This document shows positions 50,797 through 58,818 of a stretch of 64,000 bases of DNA, piece by piece (positions within the stretch are counted from its first letter, which is position 1; each line of letters opens with the position of its first letter). This stretch comes from Bog-532 sp963830385 (lineage in GTDB: Bacteria > Actinomycetota > Actinomycetes > Streptosporangiales > Streptosporangiaceae). The stretch lies in assembly GCA_963830385.1 (NCBI GenBank), contig CAWHMD010000005.1:558001-622000 (forward strand), read 5' to 3'. Both the position numbers and the translations under genes were made by a program. A model generated the notes under the pieces. That model saw nothing but the letters and a program-made list of their open reading frames with translations, had not been told where the DNA came from and did no database searches.

Positions 50797-51741
50797 ATGG
50801 CTCACAACGTTGCCCTGGTTCTCGGCGGTGGTGGGGCTGCCGGTAACGCGTGGACGATCGGGATCATCGCAGGCCTGGCCGAAGCGGGTCTCGATCTGAC
50901 CGAGGCCGCCGATCTGGTGATCGGCACCTCGTCCGGTGCCACCGCGGCAGCGCAGGTGCGCAGCGGTACGGCGCCGGCCGAACTGCTGGCCTCGGTGCTG
51001 TCCGCGCCGGTTCAGCCGGCTCAGCCAGCTCAGCCGGCGGGACAGGACCGGGAACGGCCGCCGTCCCTGCCGATGGCCACGGTGTTCGAGCGGATGCGGG
51101 CCATCTCCGGCGCCGCCACCTCGGCCGCCGAGCTGCAGCGGGCGATGGGCGCGTTCGGGCTGGATAGCGACGCCGCACTGGGACCCGCGGCGGGACAGCG
51201 GCGGCGCGCCATGGTCGCCTCCCGGCTGCCCCGCCCTGAATGGCCGGACAGGCCGATGATCGTGGTGGCCATCGACGCGCATACGGGCGAGCTGGCGCCG
51301 TTCGACCGCGATTCCGGCGTCGACCTGGTGGACGCGGTCACCGCGAGCACCGCGCTGCCCGGCATGGTCCCCACCCACAGCATCAACGGCGTTCACTACA
51401 TCAACGGTGGCGTGCGCTCCAACGAAAACGCCGACCTTGCCTCGGGCTACGCGAACGTCGTGGTGCTCTCGCCGTTCGGCGGACGGAGCCAGACACCACC
51501 GGAACAGGGGGCGGGCCGGGATGGCCAGTTCGAGGGCCTGCGCAGACCACCGGGCGCGGACCTGGCCAGCCAGGTCGAGGCCTTGCGCGCGCAGGGCAGC
51601 CACGTCGAGCTGATCACACCGGACGCCGATTCCCAGGCCGCCATGGGGACGAACCAGATGGATTTGGCGACCCGTATCCCCGCGGCCCGGGCCGGTTTCG
51701 CCCAGGGCAAGCGGGAAGCGGCCCGCGTGACGTTCCGCTGA
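50797..51741 (+). CDS. patatin-like phospholipase-family protein with Asp-to-Asn change in the dyad
   Basis: A 314-residue protein of the bacterial patatin family. The oxyanion loop GGGGAAG lies at 10-16, and the nucleophile elbow GTSSG at 43-47 gives Ser45. The second dyad motif, normally DGG or DGA, reads INGGVRSNENADLA, so the catalytic Asp appears as Asn203. The rest of the fold (TALPGMVPTHSINGVHYING, VVVLSPFGG) is intact. Patatins are lipid acyl hydrolases using a Ser-Asp dyad, so this one may be inactive or altered. No signal peptide. Single gene. Confidence 0.87.
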   Translation: MAHNVALVLGGGGAAGNAWTIGIIAGLAEAGLDLTEAADLVIGTSSGATAAAQVRSGTAPAELLASVLSAPVQPAQPAQPAGQDRERPPSLPMATVFERMRAISGAATSAAELQRAMGAFGLDSDAALGPAAGQRRRAMVASRLPRPEWPDRPMIVVAIDAHTGELAPFDRDSGVDLVDAVTASTALPGMVPTHSINGVHYINGGVRSNENADLASGYANVVVLSPFGGRSQTPPEQGAGRDGQFEGLRRPPGADLASQVEALRAQGSHVELITPDADSQAAMGTNQMDLATRIPAARAGFAQGKREAARVTFR

Positions 51742-51808
51742 CGATCACATAGGCCGCGTGTGGCTGGGCTGGCCGCGGGGTTTTAGCGGCCGGACGGGGT
51801 GACCCTGG

Positions 51809-52552
51809 CTACCAGCCGGTGAGGGTGAGGTCGAAGCTGTAGCGGGACGCCCGGTACAGGTGCTGGCCGTGCTCGATCATCTGGCCCTGGTCGTCGAAGG
51901 CCGCGCGCTCCATCGTGAGCAGGGGGGCTCCCCTGGTCTCGGCGAGGGCGCGGGCCTCGGCGGCGGTGGCGGCGCGGGCGCCGATGGACTGGCGGGCGAT
52001 GCGCAGGGTGACGCCGCTCTCGCGGAGCAGATCGTACAGGCCGTGGGCCTGGAGTTCGTCGGCGTCGAGGACCAGCAGGCTGGCCGGCACGTAGTTGCGC
52101 ATCAGCGCGAGCGGCTCGCCGTCGGCGCAGCGCAGGCGCTCGAACACGTACACCTCGGTGCCGGCCGGCAGCGACAGCTCGGAGGCCAGATCCTCGGCCA
52201 GCGGCTCACGGGCGAAGCTCAGCACCCGGGTGGACGGGGCCCGGCTGGCCTTGTCCAGGTCGTCGTAGAGGCTGGTCAGCTCGACCTGGCGGCGCACCTT
52301 GGCGTGCACCACCTGGGTGCCGACGCCGCGCTTACGGACCAGCAGGCCGCGGTCGACCAGGTACTGGATGGCCCGGCGCATGGTGGGGCGGGACAGGCCG
52401 AGCTGGTCGGCCAGGTCGATCTCGTTCTCGAGCCGCGTCCCGTTGGCCAGCTCGCCGGACTCGATGAGGTGCTCCAGGTGCTGGGCGACCTGGAAATAGA
52501 GCGGGACCGGGCTGTTCCGGTCCACCCGCAGGGAGGGGGTGGATTGGTTCAC
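51809..52552 (-). CDS. GntR-family regulator (HutC/UTRA type), likely inositol operon regulator
   Basis: A 247-residue regulator starting at GTG 52552. The N-terminal winged helix is LYFQVAQHLEHLIESGEL, then LADQLGLSRPTMRRAIQYLV and the wing LLVRKRGVGTQVV. The UTRA ligand domain follows (LPAGTEVYVFERLRCADGEP, then LMRNYVPASLL and a C-terminal MERAAFDDQGQMIEHG). It is divergent from the inositol ABC and catabolic operon across 358 bp, which holds a 22-bp imperfect palindrome. It is therefore the probable local repressor, relieved by an inositol pathway intermediate. IolR in other actinobacteria is also a GntR protein. Confidence 0.9.
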   Translation of the reverse strand: MNQSTPSLRVDRNSPVPLYFQVAQHLEHLIESGELANGTRLENEIDLADQLGLSRPTMRRAIQYLVDRGLLVRKRGVGTQVVHAKVRRQVELTSLYDDLDKASRAPSTRVLSFAREPLAEDLASELSLPAGTEVYVFERLRCADGEPLALMRNYVPASLLVLDADELQAHGLYDLLRESGVTLRIARQSIGARAATAAEARALAETRGAPLLTMERAAFDDQGQMIEHGQHLYRASRYSFDLTLTGW

Positions 52553-52622
52553 GGCGACCTCTCCGCCGGCCAGGGCCCACCTGACGTCGGCTGGCTCCCA
52601 TTATGGCCGGTTGGACATGTCG

Positions 52623-52644
52623 TTTGTATATCAGGATGTACGAA
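52623..52644. promoter_or_regulatory. 22-bp imperfect palindrome, candidate GntR operator
   Basis: TTTGTATATC (52623-52632) and GATGTACGAA (52635-52644) match as reverse complements at 8 of 10 positions around AG. A second short inverted repeat TGTC-AG-GACA follows at 52645-52654. Both lie just upstream of the candidate promoter of the inositol operon. Confidence 0.6.
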
Positions 52645-52659
52645 TGTCAGGACAAACTA

Positions 52660-52687
52660 TTGACGGCTTCCAGACGCTGAGTTACAA
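52660..52687 (+). promoter_or_regulatory. candidate promoter of the inositol operon
   Basis: TTGACG (52660-52665) and TTACAA (52682-52687) are 16 bp apart, immediately after the palindromes. The start of the binding-protein gene is at 52911, leaving a leader of about 215 bp without a visible gene. Confidence 0.45.
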
Positions 52688-52910
52688 AGGCAACACCCCG
52701 CCTCTGGGCCCAGTGCCGTGTCCGGGGGTTTCGTTCGGACGCCGCGAGGTGCCCGAACGGATTCCGCCCGGCCGCCGCGAGGTGTCCGGGACGGCCGGAT
52801 AGCCGCTGTGTACAGGCACGACATGTGAATTCGGCCGGGGCCCGGCAGCAGCGGGGCGCCCGACCCGATGACTCTCCCGAAAGACCCCGAGGCCAATGGA
52901 GGCAGGGCCG

Positions 52911-53927
52911 ATGACCAGACCCAGAATGCAAGTGTTCGGCACCATCATGATCGCGTTGCTGACCTTGTTCGCGGTCGGCGCGTGCAGCGCCAGCGGCGGC
53001 AAGAAAGCGGCGGAGGCCCAGCAGAACGCTGGCTCCAGTGGCGCAGGCCACGCCAACACGCCGCACTACACGTTCGCCGTGATCACGCACGCGGCACCCG
53101 GCGACACGTTCTGGGACATCATCCGGTCCGGCGCCAGTGCGGCCGCGTCCAAGGACAACATCACGTACCACTACTCCAACAGCGACGACCCGACCAAGCA
53201 GGCCCAGCTGATCACGGACGCGATCAACAGCCACGTGGATGGCATCGCGACCACCGACCCGGACCCGCAGGCGCTGTGCCCGACGATCCAGAAAGCCAAA
53301 GCGGCCGGGATCCCGGTGATCATGTTCAACGCGGGCATTGGCAACTGGCAGGCCTGCGGGGGCATGTCGTACTTCGGCTCGGACGAGACCGTGGCCGGGA
53401 CGGCGGCCGGTAAGCGGCTGGCCGCAGCGGGCAAGAAGAACGTGCTCTGTGTGCTGCAGGCCCAGGGCCAGGTCCAGCTGGAAGCCCGGTGCGCCGGTGT
53501 CAAGGCCGGTCTCGGCTCCGAAGGCACGATGACCAAGCTTTACGTCAACGGCACCGACAACTCGGCGATGCTGTCGACGATGAGCGCCAAGCTCACCCAG
53601 GACAAGAACATCGACGCGGTGATCACTCTTGGTGCCCCGGTGGCTCTGGTCGCGATCAACGCCATCAGCCAGGCGCACAGCAGTGCCAAGCTCTACACCT
53701 TCGACACCAACGCGGCCGAGATCGCCAAGATCAAGTCCGGCGCGGTCCAGTGGGCCGTGGACCAGCAGCCCTACCTGCAGGGTTACGAGGCCATCGACTC
53801 GCTGTGGCTGTACAAGACCAACGCCGACGTGCTTGGCGGTAACCAGACCGTGCTGACCGGGCCGGCGTTCATCGACGCCAGCAACGTCACCGCCATCTCC
53901 CAGTACGCCGCGCGCGGCACCCGATAG
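52911..53927 (+). CDS. inositol/sugar ABC transporter substrate-binding lipoprotein
   Basis: A 338-residue lipoprotein of the periplasmic-binding-protein type I (ribose/galactose-like) family. The signal ends in FAVGACS, a lipobox. The mature protein reads YTFAVITHAAPGDTFWDIIR, then ITDAINSHVDGIATTDPDPQ and VIMFNAGIGNW, with TFDTNAAEIAKIKSGAVQWA later. GGAGG lies 8 nt before ATG 52911. It is the first gene of a long operon with permease, ATPase and iol enzymes, so myo-inositol or a related cyclitol is the likely cargo. Confidence 0.92.
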   Translation: MTRPRMQVFGTIMIALLTLFAVGACSASGGKKAAEAQQNAGSSGAGHANTPHYTFAVITHAAPGDTFWDIIRSGASAAASKDNITYHYSNSDDPTKQAQLITDAINSHVDGIATTDPDPQALCPTIQKAKAAGIPVIMFNAGIGNWQACGGMSYFGSDETVAGTAAGKRLAAAGKKNVLCVLQAQGQVQLEARCAGVKAGLGSEGTMTKLYVNGTDNSAMLSTMSAKLTQDKNIDAVITLGAPVALVAINAISQAHSSAKLYTFDTNAAEIAKIKSGAVQWAVDQQPYLQGYEAIDSLWLYKTNADVLGGNQTVLTGPAFIDASNVTAISQYAARGTR

Positions 53928-53941
53928 GGCGGGAGGCAGCC

Positions 53942-54994
53942 ATGACCGACACCATTGAGGCGGTGCCCCCGCCCCAACTAGACGAACGGGTCGGACGCCG
54001 GTCCGCGGTGGCCCGGCTGTTTGCCCGCCCCGAGGCGGGCGCGCTGGCCGGCGCGATCATCATCTACGTTTTCTTCTTCGCGGTCGCGCCGCCGTTCCGC
54101 AACGCGAGCTCGTTCTCCAGCGTGCTCTACGTCAGCTCGACCTACGGCCTGATGGCCGCGCCGGTGGCGCTGCTGATGATCGGTGGCGAGTTCGACCTGT
54201 CGGCTGGTGTGGCAGTGACCAGCTCAGCGCTGTGCTGTTCGCTGTTCAGCTACGAGTTCACGACCAACATGTGGGTCGGCGTGATCGTCGCCCTGGCGCT
54301 GTCGCTTCTCATCGGGTTCATCAACGGCTGGGTCGTGGTCAAGACCGGGATACCAAGCTTCCTGGTTACGCTGGGGACGTTCTTCATGTTGCAGGGGCTG
54401 AATCTGGCCCTGACCCAGACGATCACCAACCAGGTGGCCAGCCCGAGCATCTCCAACATCCAGGGCTTCTCCGCGGCCCAGAAGGTGTTCGCGTCCAGCT
54501 TCTCGATCGGCGGCGTGAACATCCGCAGCTCGATCATCTACTGGATCGTCATCGTGGCCATCGCGACCTGGATCCTGCTGCGGACCCGAACCGGCAACTG
54601 GATCTTCTCGGTCGGCGGGTCGGCCCAAAGCGCCCGGGCGGTCGGCGTGCCGGTCGGCCGGATGAAGATCGGCCTGTTCATGGCGGTGGGCCTGCTGGCC
54701 TGGTTCACCGGCATGATCATCCTGTTCCAGTTCAACACGATCCAGTCCGGTCAGGGCGTCGGCAACGAGTTCGTCTACATCATCGCCGCGGTGGTCGGCG
54801 GCTGCCTGCTCACCGGCGGGTATGGCTCAGCCGTGGGCGCGGGCATCGGGGCGCTCATCTTCGGCATGGTCAACCAGGGCATCGTCTACGCCGGCTGGGA
54901 CCCGGACTGGTTCACCTTCTTCGTCGGGGCGCTCCTGCTCGGCGCGATCCTCCTGAATACCTACATCCGGCGCCGCGCGGAGGCGAACAGATGA
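53942..54994 (+). CDS. inositol/sugar ABC transporter permease
   Basis: A 350-residue membrane protein of the BPD_transp_2 (RbsC-like) family, with about ten helices. Typical segments are PVALLMIGGEFDLSAGVAVT, GFINGWVVVKTGIPSFLVTL and VVGGCLLTGGYGSAVGAGIG. It forms the channel for the binding protein encoded 14 bp upstream. Its stop overlaps the ATG of the ATPase gene (ATGA), so translation is coupled. Confidence 0.93.
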   Translation: MTDTIEAVPPPQLDERVGRRSAVARLFARPEAGALAGAIIIYVFFFAVAPPFRNASSFSSVLYVSSTYGLMAAPVALLMIGGEFDLSAGVAVTSSALCCSLFSYEFTTNMWVGVIVALALSLLIGFINGWVVVKTGIPSFLVTLGTFFMLQGLNLALTQTITNQVASPSISNIQGFSAAQKVFASSFSIGGVNIRSSIIYWIVIVAIATWILLRTRTGNWIFSVGGSAQSARAVGVPVGRMKIGLFMAVGLLAWFTGMIILFQFNTIQSGQGVGNEFVYIIAAVVGGCLLTGGYGSAVGAGIGALIFGMVNQGIVYAGWDPDWFTFFVGALLLGAILLNTYIRRRAEANR

Positions 54995-55911
54995 CCAGCA
55001 CACTGGAAAGCGACAAGAAAACCGCGGAGCCGCTGGTCCGGCTGACCAAGGCGGGCAAGCACTACGGCACGATCATCGCCCTGTCCGACATCTCGCTGGA
55101 GGTCAGCTCGGGCGAGGTGACCTGCGTGCTGGGCGACAACGGGGCGGGCAAGTCCACCCTGATCAAGATCATCGCCGGGCTGCACCAGCCGAGTGAGGGC
55201 ACCTACGAGGTCGAGGGCGAGCACGTGCACTTCAGCTCGCCCCGGGAGGCACTGGAACGCGGTATCGCCACCGTGTACCAGGACCTGGCCGTGGTGCCGC
55301 TGATGCCCGTGTGGCGGAATTTCTTCCTGGGTAACGAGGTCCGCAAGGGCCCGCGGATGGACATCCCGTTCATGAAGAAGACCTGTAAGGAAGAGATGCT
55401 GGCCATGGGCATCGACCTGCGCGACGTCGACCAGCCGATCGGCACGCTGTCCGGCGGCGAGCGACAATGCGTGGCCATCTCCCGGGCCGTGCACTTCGGG
55501 GCCAAGGTGCTGATCCTGGACGAGCCGACCGCCGCCCTCGGCGTGAAGCAGTCCGGGGTGGTGCTGAAGTACGTCGTGCAGGCCCGCGAACGCGGCCTGG
55601 GCGTCATCTTCATCACCCACAACCCGCACCACGCCTACCCGGTGGGTGACCGGTTCCTGCTGCTGAACCGCGGCCGGAGCATCGGCTACTACGAGAAGAG
55701 CCAGGTCACCCGGGAAGAGCTGACCGGGCTGATGGCAGGCGGCGGCGAGCTCGAGGCGCTCAGCCACGAGCTCGAGGCCGCGGGCGGTGCGTCCGCAGGC
55801 GTGGCCGCGGCGCTGAGCGAGGAGGTTGGGGAACTGGGATTGGCCCACGAAACGGAAGGGCATCAGCCCAACTCGTCGCGTGCGCCGAACCCGCCCAGCT
55901 CGCAGGCATGA
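54991..55911 (+). CDS. inositol/sugar ABC transporter ATP-binding protein
   Basis: A 306-residue ATPase with one nucleotide-binding domain. Walker A is GDNGAGKST, the signature LSGGERQ, Walker B VLILDEPTAALG and the switch His is in FITHN. RbsA-type ATPases usually have two such domains (~500 residues); this is the single-domain form common in actinobacteria. The ~60-residue C-terminal tail is Ala/Glu-rich and variable. The stop overlaps the ATG of the truncated iolG-like ORF (ATGA). Confidence 0.93.
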   Translation: MTSTLESDKKTAEPLVRLTKAGKHYGTIIALSDISLEVSSGEVTCVLGDNGAGKSTLIKIIAGLHQPSEGTYEVEGEHVHFSSPREALERGIATVYQDLAVVPLMPVWRNFFLGNEVRKGPRMDIPFMKKTCKEEMLAMGIDLRDVDQPIGTLSGGERQCVAISRAVHFGAKVLILDEPTAALGVKQSGVVLKYVVQARERGLGVIFITHNPHHAYPVGDRFLLLNRGRSIGYYEKSQVTREELTGLMAGGGELEALSHELEAAGGASAGVAAALSEEVGELGLAHETEGHQPNSSRAPNPPSSQA

Positions 55912-56015
55912 GCCACCGGGTCCGGATCGGGCTGGCCGGGCTGGGCCGCATGGGGCGAATCCATGCGGCCAGCCTGGCCACCCGGTACCCACCGGCCGAG
56001 CAGGAGAACCGATGA
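55908..56015 (+). pseudogene. 35-codon N-terminal stub of an iolG-like inositol dehydrogenase
   Basis: ATG 55908 begins MSHRVRIGLAGLGRMGRIHA, a Gfo/Idh/MocA Rossmann start with GxGxxG, but the frame ends after ATRYPPAEQENR at 56015. The last four codons are simply the ribosome site (CAGGAGAACC) of iolC read through. About 300 residues of the dehydrogenase are missing. The stub still overlaps its neighbours as ATGA on both sides, so coupling is kept. An intact homologue lies at the operon's end. Confidence 0.78.
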
Positions 56016-57016
56016 GCACGCCACAGCTGAACTCACACGGCCCGCTCGAGGTGCTGACCATGGGGCGCATCGGGGTGGACATCTATCCGCTGCAGACCGG
56101 CCGGTCGCTGCGGCACGTGGAGACGTTCGGCAAGTACCTGGGCGGCAGCGCCACCAACGTGGCGGTGGCGGCGGCCCGCTTCGGGCGCCGGGCCGCGGTC
56201 ATCAGCCGGACCGGGCAGGATCCTTTCGGTGACTACATCCACGACGCGCTGGCGGGGTTCGGGGTCGACGACCGGTTCGTCACCGCGGTGCCCTCACTGC
56301 CCACCCCGGTGACGTTCTGCGAGATCTTCCCGCCGGATGACTTCCCGCTGTACTTCTACCGGTTCCCGACCGCTCCGGACCTGCAGGTCGAACCGGGCGA
56401 GCTCGACCTGGCGGCCATCGAGAGTGCGGGCATCTTCTGGATGACCGGCACCGGCCTGTGCCAGGAGCCGAGCCGGAGCGCGACGCTGCGCGCCCTGGCC
56501 GCCCGGTCGAACGCACGGACGACCTCAAGCGAGCACAGTCGGCCCGGCCCGACCGTGTTCGACCTGGACTACCGGGCTATGTTCTGGGACTCGCGGGAGG
56601 AAGCCCGGGCGTGGTACGCCCAGGCGCTGCCGCACGCCACGGTGGCGGTCGGCAACAAGGACGAGGTCGACACCGCGACCGGGTTCCGTGACCCCCGCAA
56701 GGCGGCCGGGGCCCTGCACGAAGCCGGGGTAAAGCTCGCCATCATCAAGCAGGGACCGGACGGGGTGCTGGCCTCCGACGGCAACCAGGTGGTGGAGGTG
56801 CCGCCGGTGCCGGTCGAGGTGGTCAACGGGCTGGGGGCCGGCGACGCGTTCGGCGGGGCGCTCTGTCACAGCCTGCTGTCCGGCTGGGATCTGGAGCGCA
56901 CCCTGCACTTCGCCAACGCGGCCGGGGCCATCGTGGCCTCGCGGCTGGCCTGCGCCGACGCGATGCCGACGGAGGATGAGGTCACGGCCAAGATGTCGGA
57001 GGCCCAGCGTGCGTGA
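56012..57016 (+). CDS. iolC: 5-dehydro-2-deoxygluconokinase (PfkB family)
   Basis: A 334-residue sugar kinase. The start LTMGRIGVDIYPLQTG and GGSATNVAVAAARFGRRAAV mark IolC-type PfkB kinases, and the catalytic segment is NGLGAGDAFGGAL near residue 280 with the base Asp. It phosphorylates 2-deoxy-5-keto-D-gluconate in inositol breakdown. AGGAG lies 5 nt before ATG 56012. The end overlaps the aldolase gene by 8 bp. One insertion-like loop (residues ~175-187, SNARTTSSEHSRPG) is Ser/Thr-rich. Context with iolB and iolE supports the assignment. Confidence 0.92.
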   Translation: MSTPQLNSHGPLEVLTMGRIGVDIYPLQTGRSLRHVETFGKYLGGSATNVAVAAARFGRRAAVISRTGQDPFGDYIHDALAGFGVDDRFVTAVPSLPTPVTFCEIFPPDDFPLYFYRFPTAPDLQVEPGELDLAAIESAGIFWMTGTGLCQEPSRSATLRALAARSNARTTSSEHSRPGPTVFDLDYRAMFWDSREEARAWYAQALPHATVAVGNKDEVDTATGFRDPRKAAGALHEAGVKLAIIKQGPDGVLASDGNQVVEVPPVPVEVVNGLGAGDAFGGALCHSLLSGWDLERTLHFANAAGAIVASRLACADAMPTEDEVTAKMSEAQRA

Positions 57017-57884
57017 CGCCGACCTGAGGCACCTGGTGGAGACCCGGGTGAACCGGCCACAGGCGATCGCCGAGGCGGCCGCCCGGCGCCGGCCCGCCGC
57101 GGCCGACCCGGACGGGCATGGCAAGCTGATGATCATCGCCGCCGACCACCCGGCCCGCGGCGCGCTGCGGGCCGGTGACCAGCCGTTCGCCATGGGAAAC
57201 CGGGCCGACCTGCTGGACCGGCTGTGCCTGGCGCTGTCCCGGCCGGGGGTCAACGGGGTGCTCGGCACCCCCGACATCCTCGAAGACCTGCTGCTGCTGG
57301 GCGCGCTGGAGGGCAAGGTGGTGATCGGCTCGATGAACCGGGGCGGCCTGGCCGGCACCACGTTCGAGATCGACGACCGGTTCACCGCCTACGACGCGGC
57401 GGGCATCGCGACGGCCGGCTTCGACGGCGGCAAGATGCTGATCCGGATCGACCCGGACGACCCGGCCACGGTCCGGACGCTGGACGCCTGCGGCCGGGCG
57501 GTGAGCGAGCTGGCCGCCCGCCAGCTGATCGCGATGGTCGAGCCGTTCATCTCCCACCGTACCGGCGGCAAGATCCGCAACGACCTCAGCCCGGAGGCGA
57601 TGATGCGCGCGATCACGGTCGCGTCCGGCCTGGGCACCACCTCGGCCTACACCTGGCTCAAGGTGCCGTACGTGGACGACATGGAGCGGGTCATGGCCGC
57701 GTCCACGCTGCCCGCGCTGATCCTGGGCGGTGAGGTCGCCCCCGACCAGAGCGCGGTCATGGCCAGCTGGCGCAAGACCCTGGAACTGCCGACCGTGAGG
57801 GGGTTCGTCATCGGGCGTTCACTGCTGTTCCCGCCGGACGACGACGTGGCCGGCGCGGTCGACACCGTGGTGGGGATGCTGTGA
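57009..57884 (+). CDS. class I aldolase-family protein of the inositol operon (Cgl0159-like)
   Basis: A 291-residue beta/alpha-barrel protein starting at GTG 57009, inside the end of iolC. LMIIAADHPARGALRAGDQP opens it, and VVIGSMNRGGLAGTTFEIDD and FDGGKMLIRIDPDD lie in the middle, resembling the Cgl0159/DeoC-LacD aldolase family found in actinobacterial inositol clusters. It may split 2-deoxy-5-keto-gluconate-6-phosphate, the IolJ step. No classical IolJ is nearby, which supports this role. Its stop overlaps the GTG of iolB (GTGA). Confidence 0.82.
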   Translation: MRDADLRHLVETRVNRPQAIAEAAARRRPAAADPDGHGKLMIIAADHPARGALRAGDQPFAMGNRADLLDRLCLALSRPGVNGVLGTPDILEDLLLLGALEGKVVIGSMNRGGLAGTTFEIDDRFTAYDAAGIATAGFDGGKMLIRIDPDDPATVRTLDACGRAVSELAARQLIAMVEPFISHRTGGKIRNDLSPEAMMRAITVASGLGTTSAYTWLKVPYVDDMERVMAASTLPALILGGEVAPDQSAVMASWRKTLELPTVRGFVIGRSLLFPPDDDVAGAVDTVVGML

Positions 57885-58765
57885 CCGCGGGCGCCCAGTC
57901 CTGGTTCCTCCCGCGCGGCAGCGCCGCCGGGGGACCGTACGTCACGTCGATCACGCCGGAGGTGGCCGGCTGGACCTACAGCGGGCTGCGGGTCGCCGAG
58001 CTGCCGCCGGGCGGCAAGTTCGAGCTGGACACCGGCCCGGACGAGGTGCTGGTGCTGCCGCTGAACGGCTCGGCCGAGGTCGAGTGCGACGGCCAGCGGT
58101 TCGAGCTGGCCGGGCGGCGCGACGTGTTCAGCGCGGTCACCGACTTCGCCTACCTGCCCCGGGACGCCCGGGCCGTGGTGACCAGTGCGGACGGCGGGCG
58201 GCTGGCGCTGCCGGCCACCCGGGCTGACCGGCGGCTGACCGCCCGGTACGGTCCGGCCTCGGGCGTATCGGTCGAGCTGCGCGGGGCCGGGGTGGCCAGC
58301 CGTCAGGTGAACAACTTCTGCACCCCGCAGACCTTCGCCGCCGACCGGATGATCGCGGTGGAGGTGCTGACCCCGGGCGGCAACTGGTCCTCCTATCCCC
58401 CGCACAAGCACGACGAGGACCGCGACGACGAGTCGCAGCTGGAAGAGGTCTACTACTTCGAGGTGGCTCACGGCGGCCCCGGCTACCAGCGGGTCTACGG
58501 GTCCGGGCCGGGTAAGGAGATCGACGTGTGCACCGAGGTCAGCACCGGCGACGTGGTGCTCGTCCCGTACGGCTACCACGGGCCGTCGATGGCCGCACCC
58601 GGCTACGACCTGTACTACCTGAACGTGATGGGCGGTCCCGGCGAGCGGGTGTGGAAGTTCTGCGACGATCCGGCCCACGCCTGGATCCGCGGCACCTGGG
58701 ACGGCGTTGAGACCGACCCGCGGTTGCCGATGACTGGTCCGACCGAGAAGCCGGGTGAGCGGTGA
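57881..58765 (+). CDS. iolB: 5-deoxy-glucuronate isomerase
   Basis: A 294-residue bicupin enzyme starting at GTG 57881. The metal-binding part is clear: SSYPPHKHDEDRDDESQLEE, then YYFEVA and VVLVPYGYHGPSMA. The family phrase VNNFCTPQTFAADRMIAVEV precedes it. It converts 5-deoxy-glucuronate to 2-deoxy-5-keto-gluconate. Its stop overlaps the GTG of the 18-codon stub at 58762 (GTGA). Length is normal. Confidence 0.94.
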   Translation: MTAGAQSWFLPRGSAAGGPYVTSITPEVAGWTYSGLRVAELPPGGKFELDTGPDEVLVLPLNGSAEVECDGQRFELAGRRDVFSAVTDFAYLPRDARAVVTSADGGRLALPATRADRRLTARYGPASGVSVELRGAGVASRQVNNFCTPQTFAADRMIAVEVLTPGGNWSSYPPHKHDEDRDDESQLEEVYYFEVAHGGPGYQRVYGSGPGKEIDVCTEVSTGDVVLVPYGYHGPSMAAPGYDLYYLNVMGGPGERVWKFCDDPAHAWIRGTWDGVETDPRLPMTGPTEKPGER

Positions 58766-58818
58766 GCGGCCGCGAAGACTACGAACAGCACAAACAACGC
58801 CAGAGGGAGTACCTGTGA
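58762..58818 (+). pseudogene. 18-codon stub, probable C-terminal remnant of iolD
   Basis: GTG 58762 begins VSGREDYEQHKQRQREYL and ends at 58818. It overlaps iolB (GTGA) before and iolE (GTGA) after. The charged segment resembles the last residues of actinobacterial IolD, whose gene often lies between iolB and iolE. The remaining ~600 residues would be lost by a deletion joining start to end. The match is short and from memory, so it is uncertain. GAGGGAG within it serves as the iolE ribosome site. Confidence 0.4.
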
